A stretch of 64,000 nucleotides of DNA from Candidatus Sacchlamyda saccharinae (GCA_030408505.1 JAUHQI010000002.1:346674-410673); one strand, 5' to 3'. Positions 32,783 to 42,524 are shown, counted from the stretch's first letter. Translations and numbers: made by a program. Notes: generated by a model not told the origin, from the sequence alone.

Positions 32783-33712
32783 TCAGGAAAAATAGGCTAT
32801 TGTTTTTTTCAATCCTTCTGCAAGGGGAACTTCCGGTTTCCACTGAAGTTTTGTCTCAGCAGCTGTGATGATGGGACGTCTCCTTTTCGGGTCATCCTTT
32901 GGGATAGGGGCATACTCTACGATCGAATCAGAATCCATCTTATCTAAGATCAACTCAGCAAGCTCATGGATGGTGTACTCATCAGGATTGCCAAAGTTGA
33001 TGGGACCGTTTTCTTTGCTATTCATAAAGAGGACGAGCCCTGTGATAAGGTCATCCACATAGCAAAAGGATCTGGTCTGCTCTCCTTTGCCATAAACGGT
33101 GATCGGTTCGTCCTCTAAAGATTGGATGATGAAGTTAGACACGACCCGCCCATCATCTTCTTGCATACGGGGACCATAGGTATTGAAGATCCGAGCAACT
33201 TTGATATCGACCCCATGCATCCGTTTGTAATCGAAAAAGAGGGTTTCTGCGCACCGTTTGCCCTCATCATAACAAGCTCTGGGACCAATCGGGTTGACAT
33301 GCCCATTGTAGGATTCTGGTTGTGGATGAACGGTGGGGTCCCCATATACTTCACTTGTAGAGGCCTGCAGAATCGGCGCTCTATTTTGCCTAGCAAGTTC
33401 GAGCATATTGAGCGAACCGATCACGCAAGTGCGAGTAGTGAAGATGGGATCCTTCTGGTAGTGCTCGGGCGACGCTGGGCAAGCCAGGTTATAGATCTGA
33501 TCCACTTCCATGGCTATGGGGTTGCAAATATCGTGCTCGATGAGAGAAAAAGTCTCTTTTTTCAACAGATGAGCAATATTTTCGATGGATCCTGTATAAA
33601 AATTATCGAGACAGACAACCTCAAAGCCATCTTGCACGAGCTTCTCACACAAATGTGACCCTAGGAAGCCAGCCCCTCCGGTCACAAGAACTTTTATTTT
33701 GTCAGCACACAT
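32783..33712 (-). CDS. UDP-glucuronate decarboxylase (UDP-xylose synthase)
   Basis: NAD-dependent SDR enzyme (309 aa) converting UDP-glucuronate to UDP-xylose. [11 protein letters not shown] (11-21) binds NAD. The active site has [10 protein letters not shown] (117-126, Ser/Thr and Glu121), Tyr148 and Lys152 (CYDEGKR). [17 protein letters not shown] and [10 protein letters not shown] closely match the UXS family. It overlaps the upstream Wzz/Wzc-like gene by 19 bp, placing it in the polysaccharide export operon. A UDP-glucuronate 4-epimerase is encoded 3 kb away, so the two compete for one donor. Confidence 0.9.
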   Translation of the reverse strand: MCADKIKVLVTGGAGFLGSHLCEKLVQDGFEVVCLDNFYTGSIENIAHLLKKETFSLIEHDICNPIAMEVDQIYNLACPASPEHYQKDPIFTTRTCVIGSLNMLELARQNRAPILQASTSEVYGDPTVHPQPESYNGHVNPIGPRACYDEGKRCAETLFFDYKRMHGVDIKVARIFNTYGPRMQEDDGRVVSNFIIQSLEDEPITVYGKGEQTRSFCYVDDLITGLVLFMNSKENGPINFGNPDEYTIHELAELILDKMDSDSIVEYAPIPKDDPKRRRPIITAAETKLQWKPEVPLAEGLKKTIAYFS

Positions 33713-35709
33713 AGGCCTTTTTTTCCTTCAAAGGGTACTAGATCCTCTGCTTTTTCGTCTTGAATCTTCAGAAGAAACTGATCACAAACAGAAAGGGCAT
33801 GCAGAGCTTCGGGCGATGAGGCGGGTTTAGGGCATTCGTAAAGAGCAATCCCCTTCTCCTCGGCAAGTTTTTTGAGCTGCGTTGTCCAATGAGGTCCAAT
33901 GAGAGCGAGTTTGGCGCCTTTATCCATCTCAAGGTTGATCCTCTCAAGTATTTCCCTTTCGCTAACAGCAAGTTGAAAATTGCGGTCCCGCAAATATTCA
34001 GGAGAAAGGGGAAATCCATGAGCCAATGAAACACCAAGAGCCCCTACCCCATAGAGAAAAGCCCCTAAAATGGCTCCAAGCAATGAAAACAAAAAGAGGT
34101 GTGGAGGCTGAATATCTAAGGGAGCATCGGCCATATCAAGAGGCTTGGACTCGATATGAAAAAGATGGCTATTGATCAGCTTTGACTCTGAGAGCTGGGT
34201 AAGTCCTTCAAGTATTTGGAGACTAAGCTCCTTCTTGAGCTTGAGCAGACTCTCCAGCCGCCACTTTTCCGGTAGATCGCCCATTTTCTCACTCAATTCT
34301 GCCAACTTCTGCTCTACACTCTCTTTTTCTTTTTTCAAAAGCTCGAGCGCCCTTTGCCTAAGTCCCATCAGCTTTTTTTCTAACTGAAGGAGCTCTTTAT
34401 TAATGGCGTCTCTTTTTTTCTCTATATGCTCTGCTAGAAATTTTTGTTGTGTGGACAGAGAGGCCTTTAGCCTTTGCAAATCTTTTTCAGTCCGATTTTC
34501 ATGATCAGCCAGCTGCAAAGAAATCTCCATCTCCTTCTGGATAATATCTTGACTCGTAGGGTCTTTTAAAACTTGCGAAAAGTGGGCATCCTTTAACTGC
34601 GCGAGCTGCAGTCTGAGCCTATCCCCCTCTTCACTGTACTGCGAGCGGAGCTTCTTTGCCGTTTCCAGATCCATCTCTGCAAGCTCATCTGTTTCCATTT
34701 CAGAAGCGGTTATTTGAGTCTCTTCCCAGTCAAGCTCTGCATGCTTTTCTCTCCCCTCCTTCCATGGATGGGTCCAATTTTTGATTTCGAAATCGATGGC
34801 ATGTTTTTGTGCTGAATATTTTTCCTTTGGAGCGCTCAACATCTCCACTTCTTGAGTAAGACCTAAGAACCCCTCAACGCCTAAAGTATCTTTCAGGTAG
34901 GTCGCATGCTCGTTAAGAGTCTTTTCAAAATCTTGTCCAAGCTGATCGCGCCTCGCCTCTAGATACTGAATCTGCGCGAGTGAAAGCTCTTCATGCTCTG
35001 CTTGTAAATACCTTTGGTACTTGCTCATAATGCCGTTGAGAATACCCATAGCCGCCTGACGATGCGCGGCTTTTGCTTTTAGTACCAAAAGATTGGCGTC
35101 TAACCTACTCGGTTTAATCTTAAGACCCTTTTTTAGTTTCGCCACTGCATCCCTCTTAGGAATCAGTCGAAAGACCCCCTGCTTTTGGGGCATTTGTTGC
35201 AAGGTCCACGACACATCAGGCAAAGAGACTGGCTCATTAAGTGATCCCATAGCTAGTAGTTTTTTCTTGGGATCAAGCACTTCAAAGGTCGACTCTGAAA
35301 GAGGCCTTAGGAAAAAATTTTGAGCTCGGTCCCCCTCATAAGAAACATCCGAGAAGAGAAAAGGGACTTTTTCTCTTTTCAAAAGGGCAAACAGTGGAGA
35401 TTGGCAAGGCTCAATTTGCAGTCCCAAATCTTCTACTACCATGCCAAGGAGCGCCTTCGATTGCATCACCGAAACGGCCGGCGCATCTTCTCGATCATTC
35501 CAAATCGATTTGAGCATCGATTGAACCGAGCTGCTATCTCCCATGTGGCTCTGCACCTGTCGAAAAGAGCTCTCAGCTAAAAAGTAGGGTTTTGAAAAAG
35601 CGAGCAGCCCCAGAAAAGTGACCGCAAAGCAAGCGAGACCTGCAGCAGCGAGTCGATTTTTTCTCTTCTGGTAAAAGCGAAAAAATTCCGACACATAAAA
35701 CGTCCTCAT
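33694..35709 (-). CDS. Wzz/Wzc-like polysaccharide co-polymerase with degenerate kinase domain
   Basis: A 671-aa inner-membrane protein. TM1 is at about 18-38, a Wzz-type periplasmic domain follows, then a very long coiled coil (about 230-520), TM2 at about 538-560 and a cytosolic ~110-residue tail. The tail aligns in layout with a bacterial tyrosine kinase, but its P-loop position reads [15 protein letters not shown] (602-616) without GKS/T, and there is no Tyr-rich tail. It is probably a pseudokinase that sets chain length or gates export. It overlaps the wza-like gene by ATGA (35706-35709). Confidence 0.75.
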   Translation of the reverse strand: MRTFYVSEFFRFYQKRKNRLAAAGLACFAVTFLGLLAFSKPYFLAESSFRQVQSHMGDSSSVQSMLKSIWNDREDAPAVSVMQSKALLGMVVEDLGLQIEPCQSPLFALLKREKVPFLFSDVSYEGDRAQNFFLRPLSESTFEVLDPKKKLLAMGSLNEPVSLPDVSWTLQQMPQKQGVFRLIPKRDAVAKLKKGLKIKPSRLDANLLVLKAKAAHRQAAMGILNGIMSKYQRYLQAEHEELSLAQIQYLEARRDQLGQDFEKTLNEHATYLKDTLGVEGFLGLTQEVEMLSAPKEKYSAQKHAIDFEIKNWTHPWKEGREKHAELDWEETQITASEMETDELAEMDLETAKKLRSQYSEEGDRLRLQLAQLKDAHFSQVLKDPTSQDIIQKEMEISLQLADHENRTEKDLQRLKASLSTQQKFLAEHIEKKRDAINKELLQLEKKLMGLRQRALELLKKEKESVEQKLAELSEKMGDLPEKWRLESLLKLKKELSLQILEGLTQLSESKLINSHLFHIESKPLDMADAPLDIQPPHLFLFSLLGAILGAFLYGVGALGVSLAHGFPLSPEYLRDRNFQLAVSEREILERINLEMDKGAKLALIGPHWTTQLKKLAEEKGIALYECPKPASSPEALHALSVCDQFLLKIQDEKAEDLVPFEGKKGLCVLTK

Positions 35710-36752
35710 GGAAGGGTTATTCCTATGTTTTTCGTACCTCGTGTGATGAGATCGATCCCCACGAGTGTAGGAAGAATCTGTTCAACAAAGCGATCCCACT
35801 CCGCAATGGGCGTAGCCGCAACATACACAATATCCCCTGGGATTAAAAGAAGCGAATCGGTGGGCAGACGGACCACGTGCTCCCAGTTAAGCGTATAAAT
35901 TTTTGGACATGCGACATTGCCCCGCATGATCTGAATGTAGCGCTTATCCCCCGTGATAGGAAGGCCACCAGCTTCTGCTAGCGCCTGCCTCAAGCTCATA
36001 AACCCATTGGGCAGATCGATCACGCGCTGCTTGTTCACCTCGCCAAGGACCATAAGGGGCGATGCCGATGGATCGGCAATGTAGACCTTATCGCCTCCGC
36101 GCATCACAATGTTTTGGCACATGTCCCCTTCCTTCACAAGCTTGTATAGATCGACAGGAAGCATGCACCCATCGCGCACCACATAACTCTTAAAGAGATT
36201 AGCGCATGCCGGCACCTTCGCAAGAGAAAGAACCTCAAAAAGACGCATCTTGCCATCTACGGCAATCGAGCTACACTCCGTAAGCCCCATGAGCTCTACC
36301 CTCTGATTGGGCCTTTCTTTGTAGGACAAAAAGATTTCCGCATCGCGAATTTCTGAAGAAACAGCTTCCTGGATCTTTTCTTTAGCAGCAGCAAGGCAAA
36401 GCCCGCCCACCTCAATAGAGCCAAGCTCGGGCAGCTGAACCTTCCCGTTAAAAACGGTGTATCCAACAGAATTTCCAACAGTTGCAATGGCATTTGCAAG
36501 ATCGATGCGAGTGGGATGGTGAAGGGTGATCTGGAGGGTATCTCCGTCGCAGATTTGATCCACATATTCATCGAGCATCTCTTCATCCAAATACCCATAG
36601 CACTCCCCTTCCATCTCCAAGATGCCAAACTTTCCCTCTTGAATCTGATAGGAATCGATCACAAAATCGTCCGCCCCGCACACATCTCGCCCCTTGTAGG
36701 GGGGATTGGTGCAACTAACCGCAAAAAAAAGGAGGAGAATCAAAAACCGCAT
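35706..36752 (-). CDS. Wza-like polysaccharide export lipoprotein
   Basis: Outer-membrane lipoprotein of the polysaccharide export family (348 aa from ATG 36752). The signal ends in a lipobox FAVSC with Cys14. A PES-type domain follows (GDTLQITLHHP, then GKVQLPELGSIEVGG), then SLBB-like beta-grasp repeats (VELMGL, YIADPSASPLMVLGEVNKQRVIDLPNG, ILPGDIVYVAATP). It would form the outer-membrane pore for a surface polysaccharide, working with the Wzz/Wzc-like neighbour. A longer start at 36830 would run through the promoter gap and into the divergent epimerase gene and is not favoured. Confidence 0.85.
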   Translation of the reverse strand: MRFLILLLFFAVSCTNPPYKGRDVCGADDFVIDSYQIQEGKFGILEMEGECYGYLDEEMLDEYVDQICDGDTLQITLHHPTRIDLANAIATVGNSVGYTVFNGKVQLPELGSIEVGGLCLAAAKEKIQEAVSSEIRDAEIFLSYKERPNQRVELMGLTECSSIAVDGKMRLFEVLSLAKVPACANLFKSYVVRDGCMLPVDLYKLVKEGDMCQNIVMRGGDKVYIADPSASPLMVLGEVNKQRVIDLPNGFMSLRQALAEAGGLPITGDKRYIQIMRGNVACPKIYTLNWEHVVRLPTDSLLLIPGDIVYVAATPIAEWDRFVEQILPTLVGIDLITRGTKNIGITLP

Positions 36753-36753
36753 A

Positions 36754-36770
36754 GCCCTATAGTATAGGGC
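36754..36770. promoter_or_regulatory. 17-bp palindrome filling the wza/epimerase divergent gap
   Basis: The two start codons are 18 bp apart, and 17 of these bases form GCCCTATA-G-TATAGGGC. The palindrome carries a -10-like hexamer in each direction (TATAGT forward, TATACT reverse), 7-8 nt from each ATG. Leaderless divergent transcription from one symmetric site is a reasonable reading. Confidence 0.5.
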
Positions 36771-37730
36771 ATGAGTAATTCGCGCAAACGGATCTTTATC
36801 ACAGGAATCGCAGGCTTCATTGGATACCATTTAGCCAAAGCCTTAAGCGCTCAGGGACATTTTGTCATGGGCTGCGACAACTTCAACTCTTACTACGATC
36901 CCGAGCTCAAAAAAGAGCGCGCTAAGCAACTGACCAATGTCTATACCCTCGATCTGTGCGACCAAGAAGCTCTAGAGAGCTTGATCACTCAAAATGAGAT
37001 CACCCACGTCGTCCACTTAGCCGCCCAAGCAGGAGTGCGCTATAGCATCACCCACCCTGAGCAATACCACGACACCAACCTCACTGGGTTTTTCCACCTG
37101 CTCGAAATACTCCGAAGGCACCCCTCTATCCACTGCACTTTTGCCTCCTCCTCCTCCGTTTACGGACTCAACAAAAAAATCCCCTTCTCAGAGACAGATC
37201 CAACCGACCTGCCGGCTAACTTCTATGGAGCCACAAAAAAAAGCAACGAGCTGATGGCCCACTCCTACCACCACCTCTACGGCATACCGATGGTAGGGCT
37301 TCGGTTCTTCACAGTTTACGGCCCTTGGGGACGCCCCGATATGGCCTATTTCTCATTCACCAAAGCCATACTAGACGAAAAGCCCATCCGCGTTTTCAAT
37401 CAGGGGAACATGCAGCGCGATTTCACCTACATCGATGACATCGTAGAAGGGATCATAGCTGCCCTCGACTACCAAACCACATTCGAAATTTTTAATTTAG
37501 GCAACAACCAGCCCGAAGAGCTTTTGCATATGATCCGTCACTTAGAGACCTATTTGGGCAAAAAGGCCACCCTCGAGATGCTCCCCATGCCCCCTGGCGA
37601 GATCCAAACCACTTTTGCCGACATTTCCAAAGCCCAAAAAATGCTCAACTTTTCCCCAAAAACACCTCTAGAAGAAGGGTTGAAAAAATTTGTCCATTGG
37701 CATCGAAAAACCTCCTTTGCTAATATCTGA
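36771..37730 (+). CDS. UDP-glucuronate 4-epimerase
   Basis: SDR-family epimerase (319 aa) interconverting UDP-glucuronate and UDP-galacturonate. NAD-binding TGIAGFIGYH (11-20) is followed by the family block HLAAQAGVRYS. The catalytic Tyr150 and Lys154 (NFYGATKKSNE) and RFFTVYGPWGRPDMA are typical of the glucuronate epimerase subgroup. It is divergent from the export lipoprotein gene and 3 bp upstream of the LicD-type gene. This places galacturonate alongside xylose among the sugars of the surface polymer. Confidence 0.88.
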   Translation: MSNSRKRIFITGIAGFIGYHLAKALSAQGHFVMGCDNFNSYYDPELKKERAKQLTNVYTLDLCDQEALESLITQNEITHVVHLAAQAGVRYSITHPEQYHDTNLTGFFHLLEILRRHPSIHCTFASSSSVYGLNKKIPFSETDPTDLPANFYGATKKSNELMAHSYHHLYGIPMVGLRFFTVYGPWGRPDMAYFSFTKAILDEKPIRVFNQGNMQRDFTYIDDIVEGIIAALDYQTTFEIFNLGNNQPEELLHMIRHLETYLGKKATLEMLPMPPGEIQTTFADISKAQKMLNFSPKTPLEEGLKKFVHWHRKTSFANI

Positions 37731-37733
37731 TCT

Positions 37734-38834
37734 ATGCTAACCTCCATCTTAGAGCGTGGCTCCTGGATCATTATGAAACTAGGGATGCCTCTAGTATTTT
37801 TCTATCACCTCCTCCATGTAAGTGTGTTTTTTAACACAGCTGCCCAAGATGCTACCGGTCTAGAAAAATGGGGCAACGTAGCCCTGGCCCCGATGCAATA
37901 CTTTTTTGAAGGGAAAAAAGCTCTCGTAACCGAAGACGGCAATTATCAGCTCGTTCGAAGATTTGACTACGACAACCATTTCTTTCTTAAAACAGCAGCA
38001 AGTGTGGCCGCAATGCCCATCTGCATCCCTGTGGGCATCACACTCAAATCCGCCTCCTACCTCTCCCCCACTACTCGTGACCGGGCAAACAAACTCTATG
38101 CCACCATCCACTCGCGCAGAGTCGTCTCCAACGAAGAGTATTACCAATCGATCGGAATGCAAATGAGCGATTACCGCAAAGCAAAACCCATCGCAGCCCC
38201 CAAATGGAAAAGGCACCCAGAGGCAGAAAATCGCCTAGAAACTGATGCAAAAGCTCTGAAAGAAATCGTCCGCATCCTCTCAAATCACAACATCCCCTTC
38301 TGGCTCGATTGCGGCTCGCTCCTTGGCACATACCAATACGGCGGCGCCATCCCCAACGACTGGGACATCGATATCGCCGTCCTCATGAAAGACTTTGATA
38401 ACATCAAAAATGCACTGCAAGAGCTCGATCCAAAAAAATACGTCGTCCAAGACTGGTCTGGTAGAGCCAACCCCAAATCCTATCTCAAGGTGTATATCCA
38501 CGAATCGGGTGGCATGATCGATCTATATAATTTTGCCATCGACAAAGAGAAACAAGAGGTACACACTTTCCTCTCCAACGAGCACAACATTTTCCTCCCC
38601 AACGACTGGCGAATTCGAGAGCTTCGCTACACAAAACCGATGCCCTACTCCTATGTGTTCCCCTTAAAAAAGGCCCACTTTGAGGGCATTGAAGTCCCCG
38701 TACCGGGGCAAACCGAAAAATACCTCCAAGTTTTTTATGGAGAAAATTTAGCCCCTGCAAGCCTTTACAATCCAAGCACTGGAAAATATGAAAAAGATCT
38801 CTCGCACCCTTACTGGAAACTTTCGAGCAATTAA
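37734..38834 (+). CDS. LicD/fukutin-type phosphotransferase-like protein
   Basis: A 366-aa protein with an N-terminal hydrophobic segment (about 12-34) and a further one (about 86-106). The LicD-type core is FWLDCGSLLGTYQYGGAIP then NDWDIDIAVL, with Asp209, Asp211 and Asp213 as the metal-binding acidic cluster. LicD proteins move phosphocholine onto surface glycans; relatives (fukutin, FKRP) transfer ribitol phosphate. The acceptor here is probably the polysaccharide or LPS made by this locus. Membrane association is unusual for bacterial LicD and recalls the eukaryotic forms. Overlaps the pagL-like gene by 47 bp. Confidence 0.8.
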   Translation: MLTSILERGSWIIMKLGMPLVFFYHLLHVSVFFNTAAQDATGLEKWGNVALAPMQYFFEGKKALVTEDGNYQLVRRFDYDNHFFLKTAASVAAMPICIPVGITLKSASYLSPTTRDRANKLYATIHSRRVVSNEEYYQSIGMQMSDYRKAKPIAAPKWKRHPEAENRLETDAKALKEIVRILSNHNIPFWLDCGSLLGTYQYGGAIPNDWDIDIAVLMKDFDNIKNALQELDPKKYVVQDWSGRANPKSYLKVYIHESGGMIDLYNFAIDKEKQEVHTFLSNEHNIFLPNDWRIRELRYTKPMPYSYVFPLKKAHFEGIEVPVPGQTEKYLQVFYGENLAPASLYNPSTGKYEKDLSHPYWKLSSN

Positions 38835-39303
38835 ACTTGCTCTCTTGCTCTTCCCCAGCCTCCTCGCTGCCGATTGCCGCTGCGAGCGACCCGCCCTCCT
38901 CTCCATTGGAGCTGGCACTTGGGACACACTCCGCCCCAAAGAAAGGATGCTCCAATTCCAAGCTGAATACAAATTCGCCGCCTGTTGGCATGGGATCCAA
39001 CCGATCGCCTCTCTTATGTTCACCGAAAAAGGATCGACCTACTTCTGCTTTGGAGCCTGCTATGACATCTATATGGGCAACCACCTCGTCCTCACTCCCA
39101 GCTTTGCTCCTGGCATCTACATCAAAGGGGGCGGAAAAGAACTCGGCTATCCCCTAGAGTTCCGTTCATCGATCGCCCTTGCCGGCGAATTTCGCAACTG
39201 CCACCGCTTAGGGCTGCAATTCTACCACATCTCCAACGCGAAACTTGGATTCAAAAACCCTGGCGAAGAATCCCTTGTGATTTTCTATAGTATCGCACTA
39301 TAA
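38788..39303 (+). CDS. pagL: Lipid A 3-O-deacylase (PagL-like)
   Basis: Outer-membrane beta-barrel enzyme (171 aa) that removes the 3-O acyl chain from lipid A. A hydrophobic export segment (about 15-28) is followed by barrel strands and the active-site strand FYHISNAKLGFKNPGEES. His147, Ser149 and Glu161 have the same spacing as His126, Ser128 and Glu140 of Pseudomonas PagL, and Asn157 matches the conserved Asn. It should alter lipid A recognition by a host. The start at 38788 lies inside licD, giving a 47-bp overlap. The symbol is by homology. Confidence 0.8.
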   Translation: MKKISRTLTGNFRAIKLALLLFPSLLAADCRCERPALLSIGAGTWDTLRPKERMLQFQAEYKFAACWHGIQPIASLMFTEKGSTYFCFGACYDIYMGNHLVLTPSFAPGIYIKGGGKELGYPLEFRSSIALAGEFRNCHRLGLQFYHISNAKLGFKNPGEESLVIFYSIAL

Positions 39304-39311
39304 TTTTTCGC

Positions 39312-39785
39312 ATGATGAAACGAATCTTCCTAATACTCGGCATATCATTAACTTGTTTTGCAGAAGAAATTGAGCCTCAAAAAGAAGGGCAACATGGGCG
39401 CATCTATACTGCTTTAGGATTCAATGGCGGCTCTGGCTTTGACCTTGCACTAGGGTGTCAATACGCAAATGGACACCACGGATTCGATGTGGGGGCAAGC
39501 GCAGGTTACCTCCTCGTTCTGCTTGGAACTGAAGCGCACGCCGATTACCTATTCTTTCCCCAAAAAGAGAAACACAATTTTTTTCTAGGTGCTGGGATAT
39601 CTGGCGGGTATACTGAAATGCTCTTTAACCCAAAAGGGTATTACTGTGGTCCTCATGCCTGCATCGGTTCTAGATTTGAATCGATTAAAGGAGGCGGCAG
39701 GTTTTGGAAGATCGGCGCAACTTATCCACTCTCATCACAGTTTGAAGAGCCCTTTTACAACTTCTCCTACGGATTCTTGTTCTAG
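39312..39785 (+). CDS. Small exported beta-barrel-like protein, unknown
   Basis: A 157-aa protein with signal peptide MMKRIFLILGISLTCFA and a mature part of alternating Gly/aromatic strands (YTALGFNGGSGFDLALGCQY, GFDVGASAGYLLVLL, NFFLGAGISGGYTEML) ending NFSYGFLF with a terminal Phe, as in outer-membrane barrels. The family is not recognised. It starts 8 bp after the pagL-like gene and is probably co-transcribed with it. Confidence 0.65.
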   Translation: MMKRIFLILGISLTCFAEEIEPQKEGQHGRIYTALGFNGGSGFDLALGCQYANGHHGFDVGASAGYLLVLLGTEAHADYLFFPQKEKHNFFLGAGISGGYTEMLFNPKGYYCGPHACIGSRFESIKGGGRFWKIGATYPLSSQFEEPFYNFSYGFLF

Positions 39786-39840
39786 ACAAAAAATATTTAA
39801 TGACACATTCTGAACCTCAACTATTCATCTGAGGTGTATT

Positions 39841-41064
39841 GTGAAACACTTATTTTTTTCTCTGTTTCTTAGCTCCTTGTCGCTGTTTGCCAATGGAAAA
39901 ATTTATGTGGCCAATCAGGATAGTGACAACCTAAGTGTCATTGACCCTGCTACCAACACCCCTGTTGCTACGATTACCGTTGGAGAATTCCCACAGGCCA
40001 TTGGAATCACTCCAGACCAACAACGTGCCTATGTTACAAATTCCTTGGCTAACACAGTGAGCGTAGTCGATTTGCCTACCAATACCACGATTGCAACTAT
40101 CGCAGTTGATACCTTCCCCTTCGGTGCTGCTGTAACCCCAATGGGAGACCAGGCCTATATCACTAATCAGACAGCCGGAACTGTCAATGTAATTGACGTA
40201 GCTTCCAATACCATCATTGCCACTATACCTGTAGGATCAACACCCCAAGATATTGCCGTCTCCCCAGATGGAAAATCCGTCTATGCCACTGGAGATCCGA
40301 TCAGTGTCATTGATGTGGCAACCAATTCTGTTATTGATACAATTTCCCTCGGATCCCCAGCAGAAGGAATTGCCATTGCCCCTGGGGGGAAAACAGTCTA
40401 TGCGTCGTATCAGCCCGGTACAACAGGTCTCATAGCTGTCATCGACTCCGCTACAAACACTGTCACTGACAATGTCACTTTAGAAACTGGCCTAACGGGA
40501 ATAGGAGTTTCCACCACGCCAAATGGGAAAAAACTTTACGTATCAGGCGAAGATCTTATGACTGGAGACGGTCTTGTTTCTGTGATACTAACAGCTAACA
40601 ATACAATCATTGCAACAGTTCCAGTAAATCCAGTGCCTACTGAATTTGCATTTTCAACAGATGGCACACTAGCCTATGTCACTTCTCTTGTAGACAACCT
40701 TGTCAACGTGATCGATGTAGCTACAGACACCCTTTCTACGAGCTTCCCTGTTGGCATGGATCCTGCGGGCATCGCAACATGCCCTGCCATAAACAGAGTC
40801 GAGGCAAACGGAAAAAAAGACATCTTTCTCACCCAAACAGAACTCTTCAACTTCCTGTCATGGACACCGCTTCCAACAGCCCTATCTACTACGGAATTTA
40901 GAGTTTACCGAAACGAACAACTCCTCGCTACTTTACCCCTTACACAAACAGAATTTTCAGACCACAACAGAGAAAAGAACACCACCTACACCTATCGCAT
41001 CACACAGGTCATCAATAACGTGGAAGCCGATGTCGGCAGCGCCGTCGTCAGAGTCGGTGATTAA
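39841..41064 (+). CDS. Secreted YVTN-type beta-propeller protein
   Basis: A 407-aa exported protein that starts with GTG after GAGGTG. Signal peptide MKHLFFSLFLSSLSLFA is followed by about seven ~42-residue YVTN repeats (pattern AYVTNSLANTVSVVDLPTN, then TIATIAVDTFPFGAAVTP), which form a propeller. The final ~90 residues look like a fibronectin III-type domain (EFRVYRNEQLLATLPLTQ). Similar proteins occur at bacterial surfaces and in the periplasm as binding or redox-linked scaffolds. Function unknown. The near-identical repeats suggest recent internal duplication. Ends 2 bp before the convergent ATPase gene. Confidence 0.82.
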   Translation: MKHLFFSLFLSSLSLFANGKIYVANQDSDNLSVIDPATNTPVATITVGEFPQAIGITPDQQRAYVTNSLANTVSVVDLPTNTTIATIAVDTFPFGAAVTPMGDQAYITNQTAGTVNVIDVASNTIIATIPVGSTPQDIAVSPDGKSVYATGDPISVIDVATNSVIDTISLGSPAEGIAIAPGGKTVYASYQPGTTGLIAVIDSATNTVTDNVTLETGLTGIGVSTTPNGKKLYVSGEDLMTGDGLVSVILTANNTIIATVPVNPVPTEFAFSTDGTLAYVTSLVDNLVNVIDVATDTLSTSFPVGMDPAGIATCPAINRVEANGKKDIFLTQTELFNFLSWTPLPTALSTTEFRVYRNEQLLATLPLTQTEFSDHNREKNTTYTYRITQVINNVEADVGSAVVRVGD

Positions 41065-41066
41065 CC

Positions 41067-42515
41067 TTACTTTGTTATGAGTTCGGCAAAAGCAATATCA
41101 TCGTCTACCAATTCGCTTGCCCACGGGCTTTCCTTTACTCCGTAGAGTGTGATCATTGTCAGACTCACCTGCTTTTTAGTGGAAAAATGCTTTTCGAAAA
41201 CCTCAATCTTATTTATCAGGCTCCGAGCGCAAGACTTGTCGATAGCAAATAAGTTCTGTGAGTATTTAATTTCGCAAATCGTAATTAGCCCATCCTCTCG
41301 ATCAATCAATAGATCAATTTGCGCACCGGCCTCGCTTCCCCCTTTTTTAGGAGCGAATCGCCAAGATCCAACCTCTGCATGTATTCCTTCTAAATCTAAA
41401 GCTCCATAGATTAAATCAATGTGCTTCAAACACATCGCTTCAAAGCTTAAAGCCGCCCACACCATACCCTTAGGCGTCTTCATCTTCGTTTTCCAGTAAT
41501 TAGGAATCGGTTTGAGGCCTCTTTTCTTAATCGGTAAAATCCAGTGCAAGTAAAACAGAACGTATTCGTCTATCAATCGGTAAAATTTATTTTTTCGCTT
41601 TTTGCCATATGGGACAAAGCCTTGAATAAATCCAGCTACCTCTAACTCTTCTAAGCGATGATTGATTCTACCTCCAGAGGCAAAAGAGAGTTTTTTGAGC
41701 AGCTCATCTCTAGAAACGCCACCTGTTTTCTCACCGATTGTCTGAACAATTTCGACATACAAATCGGTCTGATCAAAGAGGGACGCAAATAAACGATCAA
41801 ATTCAGAAAAAAGGATTCCTTCCTTTTGAAAACAGATTCTATTGATATTTTGCATCGCAGATCTCCCCTTGGAAAACTGCTTTAAGTAGTAGGGAACACC
41901 TCCCACGGCCATATAGATATCACACAGCTGTTTGATATTGCAGTTTAGGCCTAAATGTAGCAAAAATCTTTGCGTGCATTTTATTGAAAAAGGCTCTAAG
42001 CGAATTACTCTCGTCAGCCGATTGTGCAGCCCCCCTTTGGCGTTTACGAGATTCGTTAGCATCCACGAAGCTGCTGAGCCACATGCAATCAAGATCACAT
42101 TATTCAGCCCGCTCCAATGCCTATTCCAGTAGTAATCAAGAGCCTGAAGAAATCCAGATTTTCTCCCCGCTAGCCAGGGCAACTCATCAAGAAAAATAAT
42201 GCACTTTTTCTTCTTCGGGATTTTTTTGATCTGGAGTGTGAGCATTTCAAATGCTTCTTTCCAATCTCTTGGCACTTGAAAAACGCCAAAAACTTCCCCC
42301 AAAACCCCTGCAAAATTTTTCAATTGTTCACTTTTAGATCCGTCTTTTTCTCCGGTGAGTTCGAAGTAGAATCCCTTCTTCGAAAAATATTCTCTGATTA
42401 GGAATGTCTTACCAACTCGTCTTCGCCCATAAATGGCAAGAAATTCTGCCTCTTTGGACGTTAAGATTTCCCTCAATAGATTTTGCTCTTTTTTTCTCCC
42501 TATGATCGCTTTCAT
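41067..42515 (-). CDS. AAA ATPase with DUF234-type C-terminal domain
   Basis: A 482-aa protein of a class common in archaea and scattered bacteria. Walker A is GRRRVGKT (30-37), Walker B is CIIFLDELPWL, and a sensor region follows (IACGSAASWML). A winged helix spans about 250-320 (SRDELLKKLSFASGGRINHRLEELEVAGFI), and the C-terminal DUF234/PD-(D/E)xK-like part contains QIDLLIDREDGLITICEIKYS, a pattern that fits a nuclease core (D...E-x-K). Function unknown; mobile or defence roles have been suggested for relatives. Two palindromic repeats lie directly upstream. Probably acquired horizontally. Confidence 0.8.
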   Translation of the reverse strand: MKAIIGRKKEQNLLREILTSKEAEFLAIYGRRRVGKTFLIREYFSKKGFYFELTGEKDGSKSEQLKNFAGVLGEVFGVFQVPRDWKEAFEMLTLQIKKIPKKKKCIIFLDELPWLAGRKSGFLQALDYYWNRHWSGLNNVILIACGSAASWMLTNLVNAKGGLHNRLTRVIRLEPFSIKCTQRFLLHLGLNCNIKQLCDIYMAVGGVPYYLKQFSKGRSAMQNINRICFQKEGILFSEFDRLFASLFDQTDLYVEIVQTIGEKTGGVSRDELLKKLSFASGGRINHRLEELEVAGFIQGFVPYGKKRKNKFYRLIDEYVLFYLHWILPIKKRGLKPIPNYWKTKMKTPKGMVWAALSFEAMCLKHIDLIYGALDLEGIHAEVGSWRFAPKKGGSEAGAQIDLLIDREDGLITICEIKYSQNLFAIDKSCARSLINKIEVFEKHFSTKKQVSLTMITLYGVKESPWASELVDDDIAFAELITK

Positions 42516-42524
42516 ACTTCCTTC

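Noticed and set aside
38485-39084. 199-aa minus-strand ORF
   Set aside because: Antisense to the LicD-type and PagL-type genes, whose conserved motifs make the plus strand the coding one.
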